Shown: positions 1 through 11,178, counted from the first letter of the stretch. The stretch: 64,000 nt of DNA from Steroidobacter gossypii (GCF_016801985.1 NZ_JAEVLS010000001.1:1054001-1118000), one strand, 5' to 3'. Notes: generated from the sequence alone by a model not told the origin. A program made the numbers and translations.

Positions 1-355
1 CGATGCGATCGAACACTAACTTTAGTAAGAGCGGCGGCATGGCCGAACCCTCGGCATAGTGCAGCCAATATTTATAACGCAGGTGTTCTTCGGTGCCTGC
101 CGCGGGCGCCAATTTCCCGGCACCGTGCACATCCACGAGGTATTCCACGATCAGCCCGGACTCGGCAATCGTGCGCTTGCCGTCGGTGATCACAGGCGAT
201 TTGCCCAGCGGATGCACCTTCTTCAATTCCGGCGGCGCCAACATGGTGCGCGCATCGCGCTGATAGCGCTCTATCTGATAAGGAATGCCCAGCTCTTCGA
301 GCAACCACAGCACCCGCTGCGAGCGCGAATTATTCAAGTGATGGACCACGATCAC
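1..355 (-). CDS. Glutathione S-transferase family protein (partial, 3' end off the left edge)
   Basis: An open minus-strand frame of 118 codons runs off the window. It starts at GTG 355 with AGGAG (364-368) eight bases upstream. The residues NSRSQRVLWLLEELGIPY near the N terminus are the thioredoxin-fold start of a GST with the catalytic Ser/Asn region. Further on, HPLGKSPVITDG and AESGLIVEYL are the cis-Pro loop and the Glu-Ser pair that binds the glutamyl part of glutathione. The start of the helical C-terminal domain (RYKYWLHYAEGS) is visible before the edge. Known family role: glutathione conjugation or peroxidase-type detoxification in the cytoplasm. Substrate cannot be told from sequence. 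It is divergent from the efflux operon, so both may serve toxin defence (inference). Confidence 0.88.
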   Translation of the reverse strand, partial: MIVVHHLNNSRSQRVLWLLEELGIPYQIERYQRDARTMLAPPELKKVHPLGKSPVITDGKRTIAESGLIVEYLVDVHGAGKLAPAAGTEEHLRYKYWLHYAEGSAMPPLLLKLVFDRI

Positions 356-393
356 GTGCTTTTCTCCTGGAGCGGCCTCGAGAACCGTTACCT

Positions 394-409
394 GTGACGT
401 AATTGTCAC
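394..409. promoter_or_regulatory. Inverted repeat in GST / efflux divergent region
   Basis: GTGAC-GTAATT-GTCAC is a 5-bp-arm inverted repeat 39 bases upstream of the GST start. It sits in the 319-base non-coding stretch (356-674) between GST and the efflux operon. Apart from this repeat and the ribosome site of the efflux gene (GGGAG, 663-667) I see nothing convincing in the stretch. It resembles a dimeric repressor site but is short enough to be chance. Confidence 0.3.
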
Positions 410-674
410 GGTCATGGGATTGTCGCAATTCTTCAGCTCATGGATGCACGCGACCCCAGCCAAATCACGTGTATCGACCACGGCATATGCAAACAACCGA
501 CGCAGATTCACCTCGATGGAGCTTCGATTCCTGATTCGACTTCACCAATGTCGTGCGCTCAACCCAATTTCTCCTGTTGCGTCCCCTGCCTAAAGTGGCG
601 CCCCAGTCAGGCAGTGCCCGCGTCATACCGATGGCTCTGCCGATTTTGTTTTTGAGGATGCAGGGAGTCTTGGA

Positions 675-1901
675 ATGAACAATGTAACTCGTGACAGTCA
701 GCCCGCCGGCCGCCTCGTGACCGTTGTGTTGCCGGCGCTCGCCGCCGCTGTGCTCACACTGCTGCTGCAAGGATGCAAGAGCGAAGCGAACACGGAAGTC
801 GCCGCGCCGCTGCCGCAGGTTTCGGTTGCTGCCGCGCTGGAGCGTGAGGTTCAGGAATGGGATGAATTCACCGGTCGCCTCGAAGCGGTGGAATCGGTCG
901 AAATCCGCCCGCGCGTCACTGGCTATATCGAAAGCGTCAACTTCGACCAAGGCAGCGTGGTCAAGAAAGGCGACCTGTTGTTCGTCATCGACCCGCGTCC
1001 GTATCGCGCCGCTCTGGACCAGGCTGAAGCCGAGCTGGCGCGCGCCATCGCCCGCGCCGAACTCGCCACGAACGATGTCGAGCGCAGCGAAAAGCTGCTC
1101 GATGCGAAGGCTGTGTCGCGCGAAGAGTATGACCAGCGCATCAACGCACAGCGTGAATCGCAGGCGAACGTCGAAGCGGCTCGCGCTGCCGTGACGGCCG
1201 CGAAACTGAACCTGGAGTTCACGCGCGTGGTGTCGCCGATCAACGGTCGTGTCAGCCGTGCAGAGGTGACCGCGGGCAATCTGGTGACCGGTGGCTCGAC
1301 TCAGGCGACGCTGCTGACCACGGTTGTTTCCATCGATCCGATCTATGTGACATTCGAAGGCGACGAGCAGGTGTATCTGAAGTACACCGAGCTGGCGCGC
1401 CGGGGCGATCGGCCAAGCTCGCGCGACGCCGCCAACCCGGTGTTGATGGCGCTGGCGAACGAGCAAGGCTTCCCGCACGAGGGCAGGATGAGCTTCGTGG
1501 ACAACCAGGTCGATCCGCGCACCGGCACGATTCGCGCCCGCGCTTCGTTCGACAACAAGGACGGCTATCTCACGCCGGGCCTGTTCGCTCGAGTGAAGCT
1601 GCTCGGTCACAGCTCGCACAAGGTCGTGCTCGTCGACGATCGCGCCGTCGGCACGGACCAGAGCGAGAAGTTCGTCTACGTGGTCGATAACGACAACAAA
1701 GTCTCCTATCGCCAGGTAAAAGTCGGCCGACTCACCGATGGCCTGCGCATCGTGGAAGAAGGCCTGCAACCGGGTGAGAACGTGATCGTCAACGGCCTGC
1801 AGCGAGTGCATCCCGGCGTGGTCGTCGCCCCCGAGAAGGTGGCGATGGATGCGCGTCTGAACCGCGACTCGATGCTCGCCTCGAGCGATGTGAAGCCTTG
1901 A
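675..1901 (+). CDS. RND efflux periplasmic adaptor lipoprotein (AcrA/MexA type)
   Basis: A 408-residue membrane fusion protein. The N terminus has a lipoprotein signal ending LLLQGC (Cys34), so it is probably anchored to the inner membrane by lipid. The body shows the expected order: first lipoyl half (VEIRPRVTGYIESVNFDQGS, about 75-95), helical hairpin (about 115-185), second lipoyl half (SPINGRVSRAEVTAGNLV), beta-barrel and membrane-proximal domain. It bridges the RND pump and the outer-membrane channel across the periplasm. GGGAG lies 7 bases before the ATG. It is the first gene of a three-gene operon in the MexA-MexB-OprM order. No efflux regulator is adjacent. Confidence 0.95.
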   Translation: MNNVTRDSQPAGRLVTVVLPALAAAVLTLLLQGCKSEANTEVAAPLPQVSVAAALEREVQEWDEFTGRLEAVESVEIRPRVTGYIESVNFDQGSVVKKGDLLFVIDPRPYRAALDQAEAELARAIARAELATNDVERSEKLLDAKAVSREEYDQRINAQRESQANVEAARAAVTAAKLNLEFTRVVSPINGRVSRAEVTAGNLVTGGSTQATLLTTVVSIDPIYVTFEGDEQVYLKYTELARRGDRPSSRDAANPVLMALANEQGFPHEGRMSFVDNQVDPRTGTIRARASFDNKDGYLTPGLFARVKLLGHSSHKVVLVDDRAVGTDQSEKFVYVVDNDNKVSYRQVKVGRLTDGLRIVEEGLQPGENVIVNGLQRVHPGVVVAPEKVAMDARLNRDSMLASSDVKP

Positions 1902-1973
1902 TGCCTTAACCGATCGGCGCGCTCGTCCGAGCAGGCGGGCGCGCCCCAGCCGAGTCATTGGAATTTGCCTGGT

Positions 1974-1997
1974 AGCCGCGGCCTTGGAGCCGCGGCT
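1974..1997 (+). other. Stem-loop between adaptor and pump genes
   Basis: AGCCGCGG, 8-base loop, CCGCGGCT forms a perfect 8-bp stem in the 134-base gap between the adaptor and pump genes. There is no T-run, so it does not look like a classical terminator. It may be an intercistronic RNA structure that tunes pump dose or stabilises mRNA. Confidence 0.4.
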
Positions 1998-2035
1998 GTG
2001 GGGACGCTTTTGCCCCGTTTTCGTGGGGACTCTAT

Positions 2036-5000
2036 ATGAAATTCGCACGTTTCTTTATCGACCGGCCGATTTTCGCCGCGGTGCTGTCGATCATCATTTT
2101 CCTGGTCGGCGCCATCGCGATGTGGCAACTGCCCATCAGCCAGTATCCCGAGGTCGTGCCGCCCACCATCGTGGTGAACGCGCAATACCCCGGCGCGAAT
2201 CCGAAGGTGATCGCCGAAACAGTGGCCGCGCCGCTGGAGCAGGAGATCAATGGCGTCGAGAACATGCTGTACATGTCCTCGCAGGCCATGAGCGACGGCC
2301 AGATGACCCTGACCGTGACGTTCCGTCTCGGCACCGACGTCGACACGGCCCAGGTGCAAGTCCAGAACCGGGTCGCACAGGCGTTGCCACGTTTGCCTGA
2401 AGACGTGCGACGCGTCGGCGTGACCACGCTCAAAGCATCGCCCGACTTGCTGATGGTGGTGCATCTCACTTCGCCTGACGGTCGCTACGACACCGTTTAC
2501 TTGCGCAACTACGCGACCCTGCAGATCCGCGACGTGCTCGCGCGTCTGCCTGGCATGGGCGACGTGAGATTGTTCGGCGCGGGCGATTACTCGATGCGCA
2601 TCTGGCTCGATCCCGAACGCATCGCGAGCCGCGATCTCACCGCAGGCGACGTCATCGCCGCCATTCGCGAACAAAACGTGCAGGTGGCTGCCGGCGTCAT
2701 CGGCGCCGATCCGGCGCCCGCGAATGTCGACTACCAATTGAATGTGACGACCTCGGGCCGTCTGATCACCGAAGAGCAATTTGGCGACATCATCGTCAAG
2801 GCGTTGCCGAATGGCTCGGTTACGACCTTGAAGGACGTGGCTCGCATCGAGCTGGGCGCGGGTCAGTACTCGCTGCGCAGCCTGCTGGGTAACAAGGCGG
2901 CGGTCGCGATCCCGATCTCACAGTCGCCTGGCGCCAACGCGCTGGAGCTGTCCGACGCCGTGCGCTCGACCATGCAGGAGCTGAGCGCCAACTTCCCCGA
3001 AGGCGTCAGCTACGAAATCGTCTACGACCCGACCATTTTCGTGCGCGACTCGATCAAGGCCGTGATCAAGACTCTGCTGGAGGCGCTGGCCCTGGTCGTG
3101 ATCGTGGTCATCGTGTTTCTGCAGACCTGGCGCGCCTCCATCATTCCGTTGCTGGCCGTGCCCGTGTCCATCATCGGCACGTTCGCGCTGATGCTGGCGT
3201 TCGGTTTCTCCATCAACGCGCTGTCATTGTTCGGTCTGGTGCTGGCCATCGGCATCGTGGTCGACGACGCCATCGTGGTGGTCGAGAACGTGGAGCGAAA
3301 CATCGAGAACGGACTGTCGCCGCGCGACGCGACTTACAAGGCGATGGACGAAGTCAGCGGCCCCATCATCGCGATCGCGCTGGTGCTGGTGGCGGTGTTC
3401 GTGCCGATCGCGTTCATCACCGGTCTCACCGGCGAGTTCTACAAGCAGTTCGCGCTCACCATCGCCATCTCGACCGTGATCTCGGCGATCAACTCGCTGA
3501 CCTTGAGCCCGGCGCTGGCGGCGGTGTTGCTGAAGCCGCATGGCGCGAAGAAGGATGCGCTGACTCGCGGCATGGACAAAGTGTTCGGCGGCTTCTTCCG
3601 CGCGTTCAACAACTTCTTCCATCGTTCCGGCGACAAGTACGTCGGCGGCGTGCGAGGCGTGTTGGCGCACAAGAGCATGACCATGGGTGTGTTCGCGATG
3701 CTGCTGGTCGCGACCTGGGGCTTGTTCCAGGTCACGCCCAAGGGCTTCATCCCGGTGCAGGACAAGCAGTACCTGATCACGCTGATTCAGCTGCCGAACG
3801 CGGCGTCGCTGAATCGCACCGAGGAAATCGTGCGCCAGGTGGGCGAGATCGGCATGAAGGTGCCCGGCGTGCACAACGCGGTGCAGTTCCCCGGCCTGTC
3901 GGTGGCGGGATTCACCAACGCTTCGAACTCGGCCATCGTGTTCTTCGCGCTCGACGATTTCGATAAGCGCAAGTCGGCCGAGCTGTCGGGCTTTGCCATT
4001 GCCGGCCAGTTGAACGCCGCGCTGAGCTCGATCAAGGAAGCGCAGATCGTGACCTTCCCGCCGCCGCCGGTGAACGGCCTCGGCACCTTGGGTGGCTTCA
4101 AGCTGCAACTCGAAGATCGCGCCGACCTGGGTTACGACGAGTTGTACAAGGCCACGCAGGCCGTGGTGGCGAAGGCGCGCCAAACGCCCGAGCTCGCCGG
4201 TGTATTCTCGAACTACGAAGTGAACGTGCCGCAGATCCTCGCCGACGTGAATCGCATCAAGGCGAAGGAACATGGCGTGCCGCTCAACAACGTGTTCGAG
4301 GCATTGCAGGTCTATCTCGCGTCCCAGTACGTGAACGACTTCAATCGCTTCGGCCGCACCTATCGTGTGATCGCGCAGGCGGACTACGAGTACCGCGCCA
4401 AGGCGGAAGACATTCTGCGACTGCAGACGCGCAATGAAGCGGGCGAGATGCTGCCGCTCGGCTCGATCGTGCAGGTGTCGCAGACCTACGGCCCGGATCG
4501 CGTGTTCCGTTACAACGGCTACCTGGCCGCCGATATCAACGGGGGTCCGGCGCCCGGCTATTCGACTGGCCAGGCCAAGGCGGCGATGGAGCGGATCCTC
4601 GCCGAGAACCTGCCGAACGGCATCAAGTACGAGTGGACCGATCTCACCTATCAGGAAATCCTGGTGGGCAACAGCTCCATCTTCGTGTTCCCGCTGTGCG
4701 TGCTGCTGGTGGTGCTGGTGCTGGCCGCGTTGTACGAGAGCTGGACGTTGCCGCTGGCCATCGTCGCCATCGTGCCGATGGCGCTGCTGTCGGCCATCTT
4801 CGGTGTGTGGATCACCGGCGGCGACAACAACATCTTCACGCAGATCGCGCTGTTCGTGCTGGTGGGTCTGGCCAGCAAGAACGCGATTCTGATCGTCGAG
4901 TTCGCCAAGGACCGCGAGTCGGCCGGCGTCGATCCGTTCAACGCCGCGCTGGAAGCCGCGCGTCTGCGATTGCGGCCCATCCTGATGACCTCCATCGCGT

Positions 5001-5215
5001 TCATCATGGGTGTGGTGCCGCTGGTGCTCGCGTCGGGAGCAGGTGCGGAGATGCGTCACGCCATCGGCATCGCCGTGTTCTCCGGCATGCTCGGAGTGAC
5101 CTTCTTCGGCTTGTTCCTGACACCAGTGTTCTACGTCCTGTTGCGCGCGGCGGTCGTCAAGAAGATCCGCGGCAACAAACAACCAGAGGCCATCGAAGGA
5201 GCGGCCCATGCGTAA
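2036..5215 (+). CDS. RND multidrug efflux permease (AcrB/MexB, HAE1 family)
   Basis: A 1059-residue inner-membrane proton/drug antiporter, normal length for HAE1 pumps. It begins MKFARFFIDRPIFAAV, the typical AcrB N terminus with TM1. Two periplasmic porter loops follow TM1 and TM7. TM4 carries GIVVDDAIVVVENVER with the two adjacent proton-relay aspartates, and TM10 carries GLASKNAILIVEFAKD with the matching lysine. The C-terminal TM region includes the family motif around RLRPILMTS. It works as a trimer with the adaptor upstream and the channel downstream. GGGGA precedes the ATG by 6 bases. Its stop overlaps the start of the channel gene by 8 bases, so the two are translationally coupled. 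Substrate range is not readable from sequence. Confidence 0.96.
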   Translation: MKFARFFIDRPIFAAVLSIIIFLVGAIAMWQLPISQYPEVVPPTIVVNAQYPGANPKVIAETVAAPLEQEINGVENMLYMSSQAMSDGQMTLTVTFRLGTDVDTAQVQVQNRVAQALPRLPEDVRRVGVTTLKASPDLLMVVHLTSPDGRYDTVYLRNYATLQIRDVLARLPGMGDVRLFGAGDYSMRIWLDPERIASRDLTAGDVIAAIREQNVQVAAGVIGADPAPANVDYQLNVTTSGRLITEEQFGDIIVKALPNGSVTTLKDVARIELGAGQYSLRSLLGNKAAVAIPISQSPGANALELSDAVRSTMQELSANFPEGVSYEIVYDPTIFVRDSIKAVIKTLLEALALVVIVVIVFLQTWRASIIPLLAVPVSIIGTFALMLAFGFSINALSLFGLVLAIGIVVDDAIVVVENVERNIENGLSPRDATYKAMDEVSGPIIAIALVLVAVFVPIAFITGLTGEFYKQFALTIAISTVISAINSLTLSPALAAVLLKPHGAKKDALTRGMDKVFGGFFRAFNNFFHRSGDKYVGGVRGVLAHKSMTMGVFAMLLVATWGLFQVTPKGFIPVQDKQYLITLIQLPNAASLNRTEEIVRQVGEIGMKVPGVHNAVQFPGLSVAGFTNASNSAIVFFALDDFDKRKSAELSGFAIAGQLNAALSSIKEAQIVTFPPPPVNGLGTLGGFKLQLEDRADLGYDELYKATQAVVAKARQTPELAGVFSNYEVNVPQILADVNRIKAKEHGVPLNNVFEALQVYLASQYVNDFNRFGRTYRVIAQADYEYRAKAEDILRLQTRNEAGEMLPLGSIVQVSQTYGPDRVFRYNGYLAADINGGPAPGYSTGQAKAAMERILAENLPNGIKYEWTDLTYQEILVGNSSIFVFPLCVLLVVLVLAALYESWTLPLAIVAIVPMALLSAIFGVWITGGDNNIFTQIALFVLVGLASKNAILIVEFAKDRESAGVDPFNAALEAARLRLRPILMTSIAFIMGVVPLVLASGAGAEMRHAIGIAVFSGMLGVTFFGLFLTPVFYVLLRAAVVKKIRGNKQPEAIEGAAHA

Positions 5216-6656
5216 CCTGAAACAAACGACGTTGAGTGTGACCAAGAAGCTGTCCATCCTGGCGGTGAGCGCGGTGCTCGCCGCCTGCGCGGTGGGCCCC
5301 GACTATCGGCAGCCGGAGATGAACTCTCCGGATGAGTTCGTGAGCAACGACGCCACGCAGTTCTCGCCTGCCGACGTCGAGAGCGATTTCTGGAAGGCGT
5401 TTGGCGATGAGCAGCTGAACTCGCTCATCGAGCAGGCACTGACGGCCAACCACGACATTCGGATCGCGACCGCTCGCTTGCGTGAAGCGCGTGCGATTCG
5501 AGGCGAGGCTCGCCTGGACTTCGCTCCTACAGTGACGGCATCGGGTGGTTACACCGAAACGCGCGCGAGCCAGCGCCAAGCGCCGGTTGCGGAGATTCCT
5601 CGTGACCAGGATTATTACGACGCCGGTTTCGATGCGTTCTGGGAGCTGGATTTCTTCGGTCGCATCCGTCGCAACGTCGAAGCCAACTCGGCTTTGGTGC
5701 AAGCGGCGGAAGCGGGCGTGTACGCGACACAAGTGAGCATCACTGCTGAAGTGGCGCGTAACTATTTCGAACTGCGCGGCTCTCAGCAACGGCTCGCCGT
5801 CGCTCAGCGTAACGCCGATAATCAGCGTGAAACGCTGCGTATCACGACTGCGCGTTTGGAAGCAGGCCGCGGCACGCAGCTTGATACTTCACGCGCACAG
5901 GCACAGTTGTCCGCGACGCTGGCGACGATTCCTGACTTGGAATCGAATATCACTAGCAGCATCCTGCGGCTCGGCGTGCTGACGGGTCAGTCACCCGAAG
6001 CGCTGATTCCGCAGCTCTCGACGGTGCAGAAGCTGCCCACGCTGCCGGCGACCCAAAGCATCGGTACGCCGGAACTGCTGTTACGCCGTCGTCCCGATAT
6101 TCGAGTGGCCGAACGTGAATTGGCGTCCGCAACCGCGCAGATCGGCGTGGCCGTGGGCGATCTGTTTCCGCGCATTTCGTTTGTCGGCAGCTGGGGCTTC
6201 GATGCTGTGGACAGCAGCGATCTCGGCAAGTCCAGCAGCGAGACCTACGGCTTCGGCCCGAGCATTCAGTGGGCCGCCTTCGATCTCGGCCGCGTTCGCC
6301 AGCGCATCAAGCAGCGTGAAGCCGCCACCGAGCGCGCGTTGGCTGTTTATCAGCAAACAGTGTTGCAGGCGCTGGAAGAGGCCGACGCCAGCATGACGGC
6401 CTACGTGAAGGCCAAGGTGAAACAAGCTCACCTGCAGGACAGCACCACCGCTTCGTTGCAGGCCGTGACGTTGGCTCGCGCCCGGTACGAGAGCGGCGTC
6501 GCCGACTTCCTAACCGTGCTCGACGCCGAACGCAGCGCCCTGACCGCCGAGGATCAGCTCGCCCAGAGCGAAACTCAAACGGCCACAGCTTTGCTCGCGA
6601 CCTACAAGGCCCTCGGCGGCGGCTTCCGTCCGCTGGACGCTCAGGCGTCGCTGTAG
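5208..6656 (+). CDS. Outer-membrane efflux channel lipoprotein (OprM/NodT family)
   Basis: A 482-residue outer-membrane factor. A lipoprotein signal ends VLAAC (Cys27), followed by AVGPDYRQPE, the family's N-terminal signature. Two OEP repeats follow, each rich in helical coiled coil. The second carries LLLRRRPDIRVAERELASA and GVAVGDLFPRISF, which are hallmarks of NodT/OprM proteins. It forms the trimeric tunnel that completes the pump. The ATG lies inside the end of the permease gene, so translation is coupled. Last gene of the operon; 124 bases separate it from the helicase. Confidence 0.95.
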   Translation: MRNLKQTTLSVTKKLSILAVSAVLAACAVGPDYRQPEMNSPDEFVSNDATQFSPADVESDFWKAFGDEQLNSLIEQALTANHDIRIATARLREARAIRGEARLDFAPTVTASGGYTETRASQRQAPVAEIPRDQDYYDAGFDAFWELDFFGRIRRNVEANSALVQAAEAGVYATQVSITAEVARNYFELRGSQQRLAVAQRNADNQRETLRITTARLEAGRGTQLDTSRAQAQLSATLATIPDLESNITSSILRLGVLTGQSPEALIPQLSTVQKLPTLPATQSIGTPELLLRRRPDIRVAERELASATAQIGVAVGDLFPRISFVGSWGFDAVDSSDLGKSSSETYGFGPSIQWAAFDLGRVRQRIKQREAATERALAVYQQTVLQALEEADASMTAYVKAKVKQAHLQDSTTASLQAVTLARARYESGVADFLTVLDAERSALTAEDQLAQSETQTATALLATYKALGGGFRPLDAQASL

Positions 6657-6780
6657 CAGGGAATTGCTTAACAAGACAGCGGCTGGCAACGATGGGTAGC
6701 AGGATGCTGCCCATCCCCCAGTCCGTCACTTGAACTCACGTCGGAGTTCTCCACGTCTGGGGTATGCTGGATGCCGCCCC

Positions 6781-9700
6781 ATGACGCACACCCCTTATTT
6801 CCATCCGGCGGTCGACGCCTGGTTCAGCCAAACGTTCTCTGCGCCCACGCCGGCGCAGGCGGATGCGTGGCCGGCAATCCAGTCGGGAAAACATGTACTG
6901 ATTGCCGCCCCGACCGGTTCAGGTAAGACGCTGGCTGCGTTTCTTGCCGCCATCGACGAGCTGGTGCGTGAAGGCGAGCAGTTCGGGCTGCCGGATGAGA
7001 CGCGGATCGTGTACGTGTCGCCGCTGAAGGCGCTGTCGAACGACATCAATCGCAACCTGGAAGCGCCGCTTGCCGGTATTCGTGACAAGCTGCTGGAGCA
7101 AGGCAGCCGCGATGTCGAAATCCGCACTTGGGTGCGCACCGGCGACACACCCCAGAATGAACGCAACCAGATGCGGCGCAAGCCGCCGCACGTCGTTGTA
7201 ACCACGCCCGAGTCTCTGTACATCCTGCTGGGCTCGGAATCGGGCCGGCAGATGCTGAGCACGACGCGCACGGTGATCGTGGACGAAATCCACGCAGTCG
7301 CGGGCAGCAAACGCGGATCGCATCTGTCGTTGTCGCTGGAACGACTGGAGGCCCTGGTCGGCCGGAAGGTCACACGCGTCGGCCTGTCGGCAACTCAGCA
7401 GCCCATCGAAGAAGTCGCTCGCTTCCTGGTCGGCACGCGTTATAGACGCCCGGATGGCGCAGCCGACTGCGCCATCGTCGACAGCGGCCACATTCGCAAA
7501 CGCGATCTTGCGATCGAGCTGCCGGAAGAGCCGCTCGAAGCGGTGATGTCGAATGAAACCTGGGGTCAGGTGTACGACCGCCTGGTGCAGCTCATCAAGG
7601 AACATCGCACGACGCTCATCTTCGTCAACACGCGCCGAACCGCGGAACGGATCTGTCGTCAGCTCACCGAACGTCTCGACAAGGACGCGCCGAAAGGTAC
7701 GCCACCATCGGTCACCGCGCACCACGGCAGCCTCGCCAAAGAACTGCGCTTCGACGCCGAACAGCGCCTGAAATATGGCCAGCTCAAGGCTCTGGTGGCC
7801 ACCTCTTCGCTGGAACTGGGCATCGATATCGGCGACGTGGATCTGGTCTGTCAGATCGGCTCGCCACGCGCCATCAATGCGTTCCTGCAGCGAGTAGGCC
7901 GGTCCGGCCACGCCGTGGGCGCCACCCCGAAAGGTCGTTTGTTTCCTCAATCCCGGGACGATCTGGTCGAGTGCACGGCACTGCTGGACAGCGTGCGTCG
8001 TGGCGAGCTCGATCGTTTGAAAATCCCCGTCGCGCCCATCGATGTGCTGTCTCAGCAGATCGTCGCCGAGGCGGCCGCGCGTGATTGCACCGAGCAGGAA
8101 TTGTTCGACCTGGTGCGCCATGCGCATCCGTTCCAATCGGTGACTCGCGAATCCTTCGATGAAATCGTGAAGATGCTGGCGGAAGGGTTCACCACACGCC
8201 GTGGTCGCCACGGCGCGCTGCTGTATCACGACGCCGTCAATCACATCGTGAAAGGTCGCAAGGGCGCGCGACTGACTGCGATCACCTCAGGCGGCGCGAT
8301 CCCGGACACTGCCGACTATCAGGTGATGCTGGAGCCCGAAGGCCATCTGATCGGCACCCTGAACGAAGACTTTGCGGTCGAAAGTCTGGCCGGCGACATC
8401 TTCCAGCTCGGCAATGCTTCCTATCGCATTCTGCGGGTTGAACGCAGCACCGTGCGCGTCGAGGACGCCCGAGGCGAAGCGCCCACGATTCCCTTCTGGT
8501 TCGGCGAAGCGCCGGGCCGAACCGATGAACTATCCGTGTCCGTCTCTCGCCTGCGCGAGGAGATCGAGAAACGCTTCGACGAGCACTCTCACACCGGCAA
8601 TACCACAGCATCCGGTGCTTATCACTGGCTGACAGAAGAGGTCGGCATTCATGCCGCCGCTGCCATTCAGCTGGTCGACTATCTGGCCTCGGCACAGGCA
8701 GCGCTGGGCTCGCTACCGACGCAGCAGAAGATCATCTTCGAACGGTTCTTCGATGAGTCCGGCGGCATGCAGCTGGTGATTCACTCGCCGTTCGGCAGCC
8801 GTATCAATCGCGCGTGGGGTTTGGCGCTGCGCAAACGTTTTTGCCGCACGTTCAATTTCGAGCTGCAGGCAGCGGCGACGGAAGACACGATCATCCTGTC
8901 GCTCACCGGCTCGCACAGCTTCGAGCTGCTCGAAGTGGCCAAGTATCTGCATCCGAATACGGCGCGCGACATTCTTATTCAAGCGATGCTCGATGCGCCG
9001 ATGTTCAATACGCGCTGGCGCTGGGGCGCATCCATCGCACTGGCTCTGCCGCGTTTCCGAGGCGGCAAGAAAGTTCCGCCGCAGATCGCTCGTATGAATG
9101 CGGAAGATCTGCTCGCTTCGGTGTTCCCGGATCAGGTGGCGTGCGGCGAGAACATCGTCGGCGACATCGTCGTGCCCGATCATCCGTTGGTTCAGCAGAC
9201 CGTGCGGGACTGTCTGGAAGAAGCCATGGATATCGAGGGCTTCGAACGTTTGCTGCACGCGTTGACCGGCCAGCAGATCAAAGTGGAGGCCCGCGACCTC
9301 ACTGAGCCATCGCCGCTCGCGCTGGAGGTGTTGAGCGCGCGGCCTTATGCATATCTCGACGACGCTCCGCTGGAAGAGCGACGCACGCAGGCGGTCATGA
9401 GCCGTCGCTGGATGGATCCGCAATCGGCGTCCGACATCGGCAAGCTGGATCCGGCGGCCATCGCTCGTGTTCGAGAGGAAGCCTGGCCGGATGCCGGCAA
9501 TGCAGATCAATTGCACGATGCACTGCTGTGGCTCACGTTCATGACGGCGGATGAGATAGCGGCTCAGCCGCTATGGCCCTCGTTGTGCCACGAACTCGTC
9601 ACTCAAGGGCGTCTGACCAAGCTGGGGACGGGGACTTCGGGCATCTTCGTCGCCACGGAGCGCGTGCCTTACTTCCAGGCTTTGTTTCCTGGGGTGACAC

Positions 9701-11178
9701 TGGAGCCTGCGATCGTGGTGCCTGCAGCGTACGCCGCTAAACGCGAGCGCGACGAAGCCGCACGGGAGATCGTGCGCGGACGATTGGAAGGTCTCGGCCC
9801 CACTACAGCGGTGCAACTTGCCGCTTCGTTTGGCGCGAGCGTTGAAGATGTGGATATGGCGCTGCTCGCACTCGAGGCCGAAGGAACTGCCATGCGTGGT
9901 TCTTTCGAGCCCGCATCGGATGGATCGCTGGGCGGTACGACGCAATGGTGCGATCGCCGACTGCTCGCGCGCATTCATCGCTACACCGTCAAACGACTGC
10001 GCGCCGAGATCGAACCGGTTCAGGCGCGCGACTTCCTGCGATTCCTGTTCGATTGGCAGCGGGTTACGACGGCCCATCGCATGCAGGGGCCGGACGCCGT
10101 GCCCGCCATCCTCGCGCAACTGGAGGGCTTCGATGCACCCGCCGGCGCATGGGAAACAGAGATATTGCCGACGCGTATCGCCGAGTACGAGCCCGCCTGG
10201 CTCGACGAGCAATGTCTCGCCGGCCGTATCGTGTGGACTCGCCTGGCCACTCGCAGTGGCGACTCGGAGCGCGGCGCGGCGCCTGTGCGGTCGACGCCCA
10301 TCGCCTTGCTGTCTCGACGCAATGTGAAACATTGGTCGCAGTTCTCGAGCAGCATAGAGCGCTCGCAGCTCACCGACAAAGCACGGCAGGTGGCCGAGTA
10401 CATCGATGCCAATGGCGCATCGTTCTACGACGAGATCGTCGATCACGTTGGCTTGTTGCCCGTGCAGGTTGAAGAAGCGCTGGGCGAACTGGTAGCGCTC
10501 GGGTTGGTGAACTCCGACAGCTTCGGCGGTCTGCGCGCACTCTTGATGCCAGCCGATCGTCGTCGGAGCGGCGCCCGTGATCGTCGCCGCGCGCGGCGCA
10601 TCGCGATCTTCGGCATGCAGGATGCTGGTCGGTGGGCGCTCGTGAAGAAGAAAGAAACAAAGGCTGAAGAAGGGAAGACTGCCTTCCCGCGCAATGACGA
10701 GGCCGTCGAGCACATCTGTCGCACGCTGCTGCGGCGCTGGGGCGTTGTGTTCTGGAAGCTGCTCGAGCGTGAGGCCGATTGGCTGCCCCCCTGGCGTGAC
10801 CTACTGATGTGCCTGCGTCGCCTCGAAGCGCGCGGCGAGATTCGTGGCGGTCGGTTCGTCGCTGGCTTCTCGGGCGAACAGTTCGCTCTGCCCGAAGCGA
10901 TCGGTCAGTTGCGCGAGGTGCGTCGTCGTGAGCACGACATGCAATTGGTGTCGCTGTCCGCAGCGGACCCGCTGAATTTGATCGGCATCCTCACACCGGG
11001 TGGTCGCTTGCCTGCTCTGACTGGCAATCGCGTGTTGTACCGGGACGGTGTGCCTGTGGCGCTGTACGTGGGCAGTGAAGTGAAGTTCATCGAACAGCTC
11101 GACCCTGCTGAACAATGGCAAGTACGCGGCGCCCTGCTCAGAAGACAGGTGCCCGCGCCCTTGGCGGATCTCGCCTGA
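6781..11178 (+). CDS. lhr: Large ATP-dependent helicase Lhr (DEAD/DEAH box)
   Basis: About 1465 residues from ATG 6781 (a TTG 17 codons earlier would also keep the frame). Walker A is APTGSGKT near residue 40, motif II is DEIH, and motif III region LSATQQP follows. The second RecA domain has [21 protein letters not shown] and the arginine-finger region QRVGRSGH, which is the Lhr-core signature. The long C-terminal half, with winged-helix-like and unassigned parts up to residue 1465, marks full-length Lhr and not the short Lhr-Core form. Known role: 3'-5' translocase and DNA/RNA-DNA unwinding linked to DNA repair, often induced by crosslinking agents. A GCGTAGC stem-loop follows the stop directly. 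No nuclease partner gene is adjacent here. Confidence 0.93.
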   Translation: MTHTPYFHPAVDAWFSQTFSAPTPAQADAWPAIQSGKHVLIAAPTGSGKTLAAFLAAIDELVREGEQFGLPDETRIVYVSPLKALSNDINRNLEAPLAGIRDKLLEQGSRDVEIRTWVRTGDTPQNERNQMRRKPPHVVVTTPESLYILLGSESGRQMLSTTRTVIVDEIHAVAGSKRGSHLSLSLERLEALVGRKVTRVGLSATQQPIEEVARFLVGTRYRRPDGAADCAIVDSGHIRKRDLAIELPEEPLEAVMSNETWGQVYDRLVQLIKEHRTTLIFVNTRRTAERICRQLTERLDKDAPKGTPPSVTAHHGSLAKELRFDAEQRLKYGQLKALVATSSLELGIDIGDVDLVCQIGSPRAINAFLQRVGRSGHAVGATPKGRLFPQSRDDLVECTALLDSVRRGELDRLKIPVAPIDVLSQQIVAEAAARDCTEQELFDLVRHAHPFQSVTRESFDEIVKMLAEGFTTRRGRHGALLYHDAVNHIVKGRKGARLTAITSGGAIPDTADYQVMLEPEGHLIGTLNEDFAVESLAGDIFQLGNASYRILRVERSTVRVEDARGEAPTIPFWFGEAPGRTDELSVSVSRLREEIEKRFDEHSHTGNTTASGAYHWLTEEVGIHAAAAIQLVDYLASAQAALGSLPTQQKIIFERFFDESGGMQLVIHSPFGSRINRAWGLALRKRFCRTFNFELQAAATEDTIILSLTGSHSFELLEVAKYLHPNTARDILIQAMLDAPMFNTRWRWGASIALALPRFRGGKKVPPQIARMNAEDLLASVFPDQVACGENIVGDIVVPDHPLVQQTVRDCLEEAMDIEGFERLLHALTGQQIKVEARDLTEPSPLALEVLSARPYAYLDDAPLEERRTQAVMSRRWMDPQSASDIGKLDPAAIARVREEAWPDAGNADQLHDALLWLTFMTADEIAAQPLWPSLCHELVTQGRLTKLGTGTSGIFVATERVPYFQALFPGVTLEPAIVVPAAYAAKRERDEAAREIVRGRLEGLGPTTAVQLAASFGASVEDVDMALLALEAEGTAMRGSFEPASDGSLGGTTQWCDRRLLARIHRYTVKRLRAEIEPVQARDFLRFLFDWQRVTTAHRMQGPDAVPAILAQLEGFDAPAGAWETEILPTRIAEYEPAWLDEQCLAGRIVWTRLATRSGDSERGAAPVRSTPIALLSRRNVKHWSQFSSSIERSQLTDKARQVAEYIDANGASFYDEIVDHVGLLPVQVEEALGELVALGLVNSDSFGGLRALLMPADRRRSGARDRRRARRIAIFGMQDAGRWALVKKKETKAEEGKTAFPRNDEAVEHICRTLLRRWGVVFWKLLEREADWLPPWRDLLMCLRRLEARGEIRGGRFVAGFSGEQFALPEAIGQLREVRRREHDMQLVSLSAADPLNLIGILTPGGRLPALTGNRVLYRDGVPVALYVGSEVKFIEQLDPAEQWQVRGALLRRQVPAPLADLA

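Noticed and set aside
394-409. Possible CRP site upstream of GST
   Set aside because: TGTGA and TCAC are separated by 8 bases instead of 6 and the right arm is incomplete; kept only as a generic inverted repeat.
465-2048. 527-codon minus-strand open frame opposite the efflux adaptor
   Set aside because: Same shadow effect; the plus-strand adaptor has lipobox and all domains.
3224-5257. 677-codon minus-strand open frame opposite the RND permease
   Set aside because: His/Arg/Gln-rich composition with no domain; it is the antisense shadow of a strongly supported pump gene in GC-rich DNA.
9571-10713. 380-codon minus-strand frame inside lhr
   Set aside because: No motif or start signal; lhr is continuous and well supported on the other strand.
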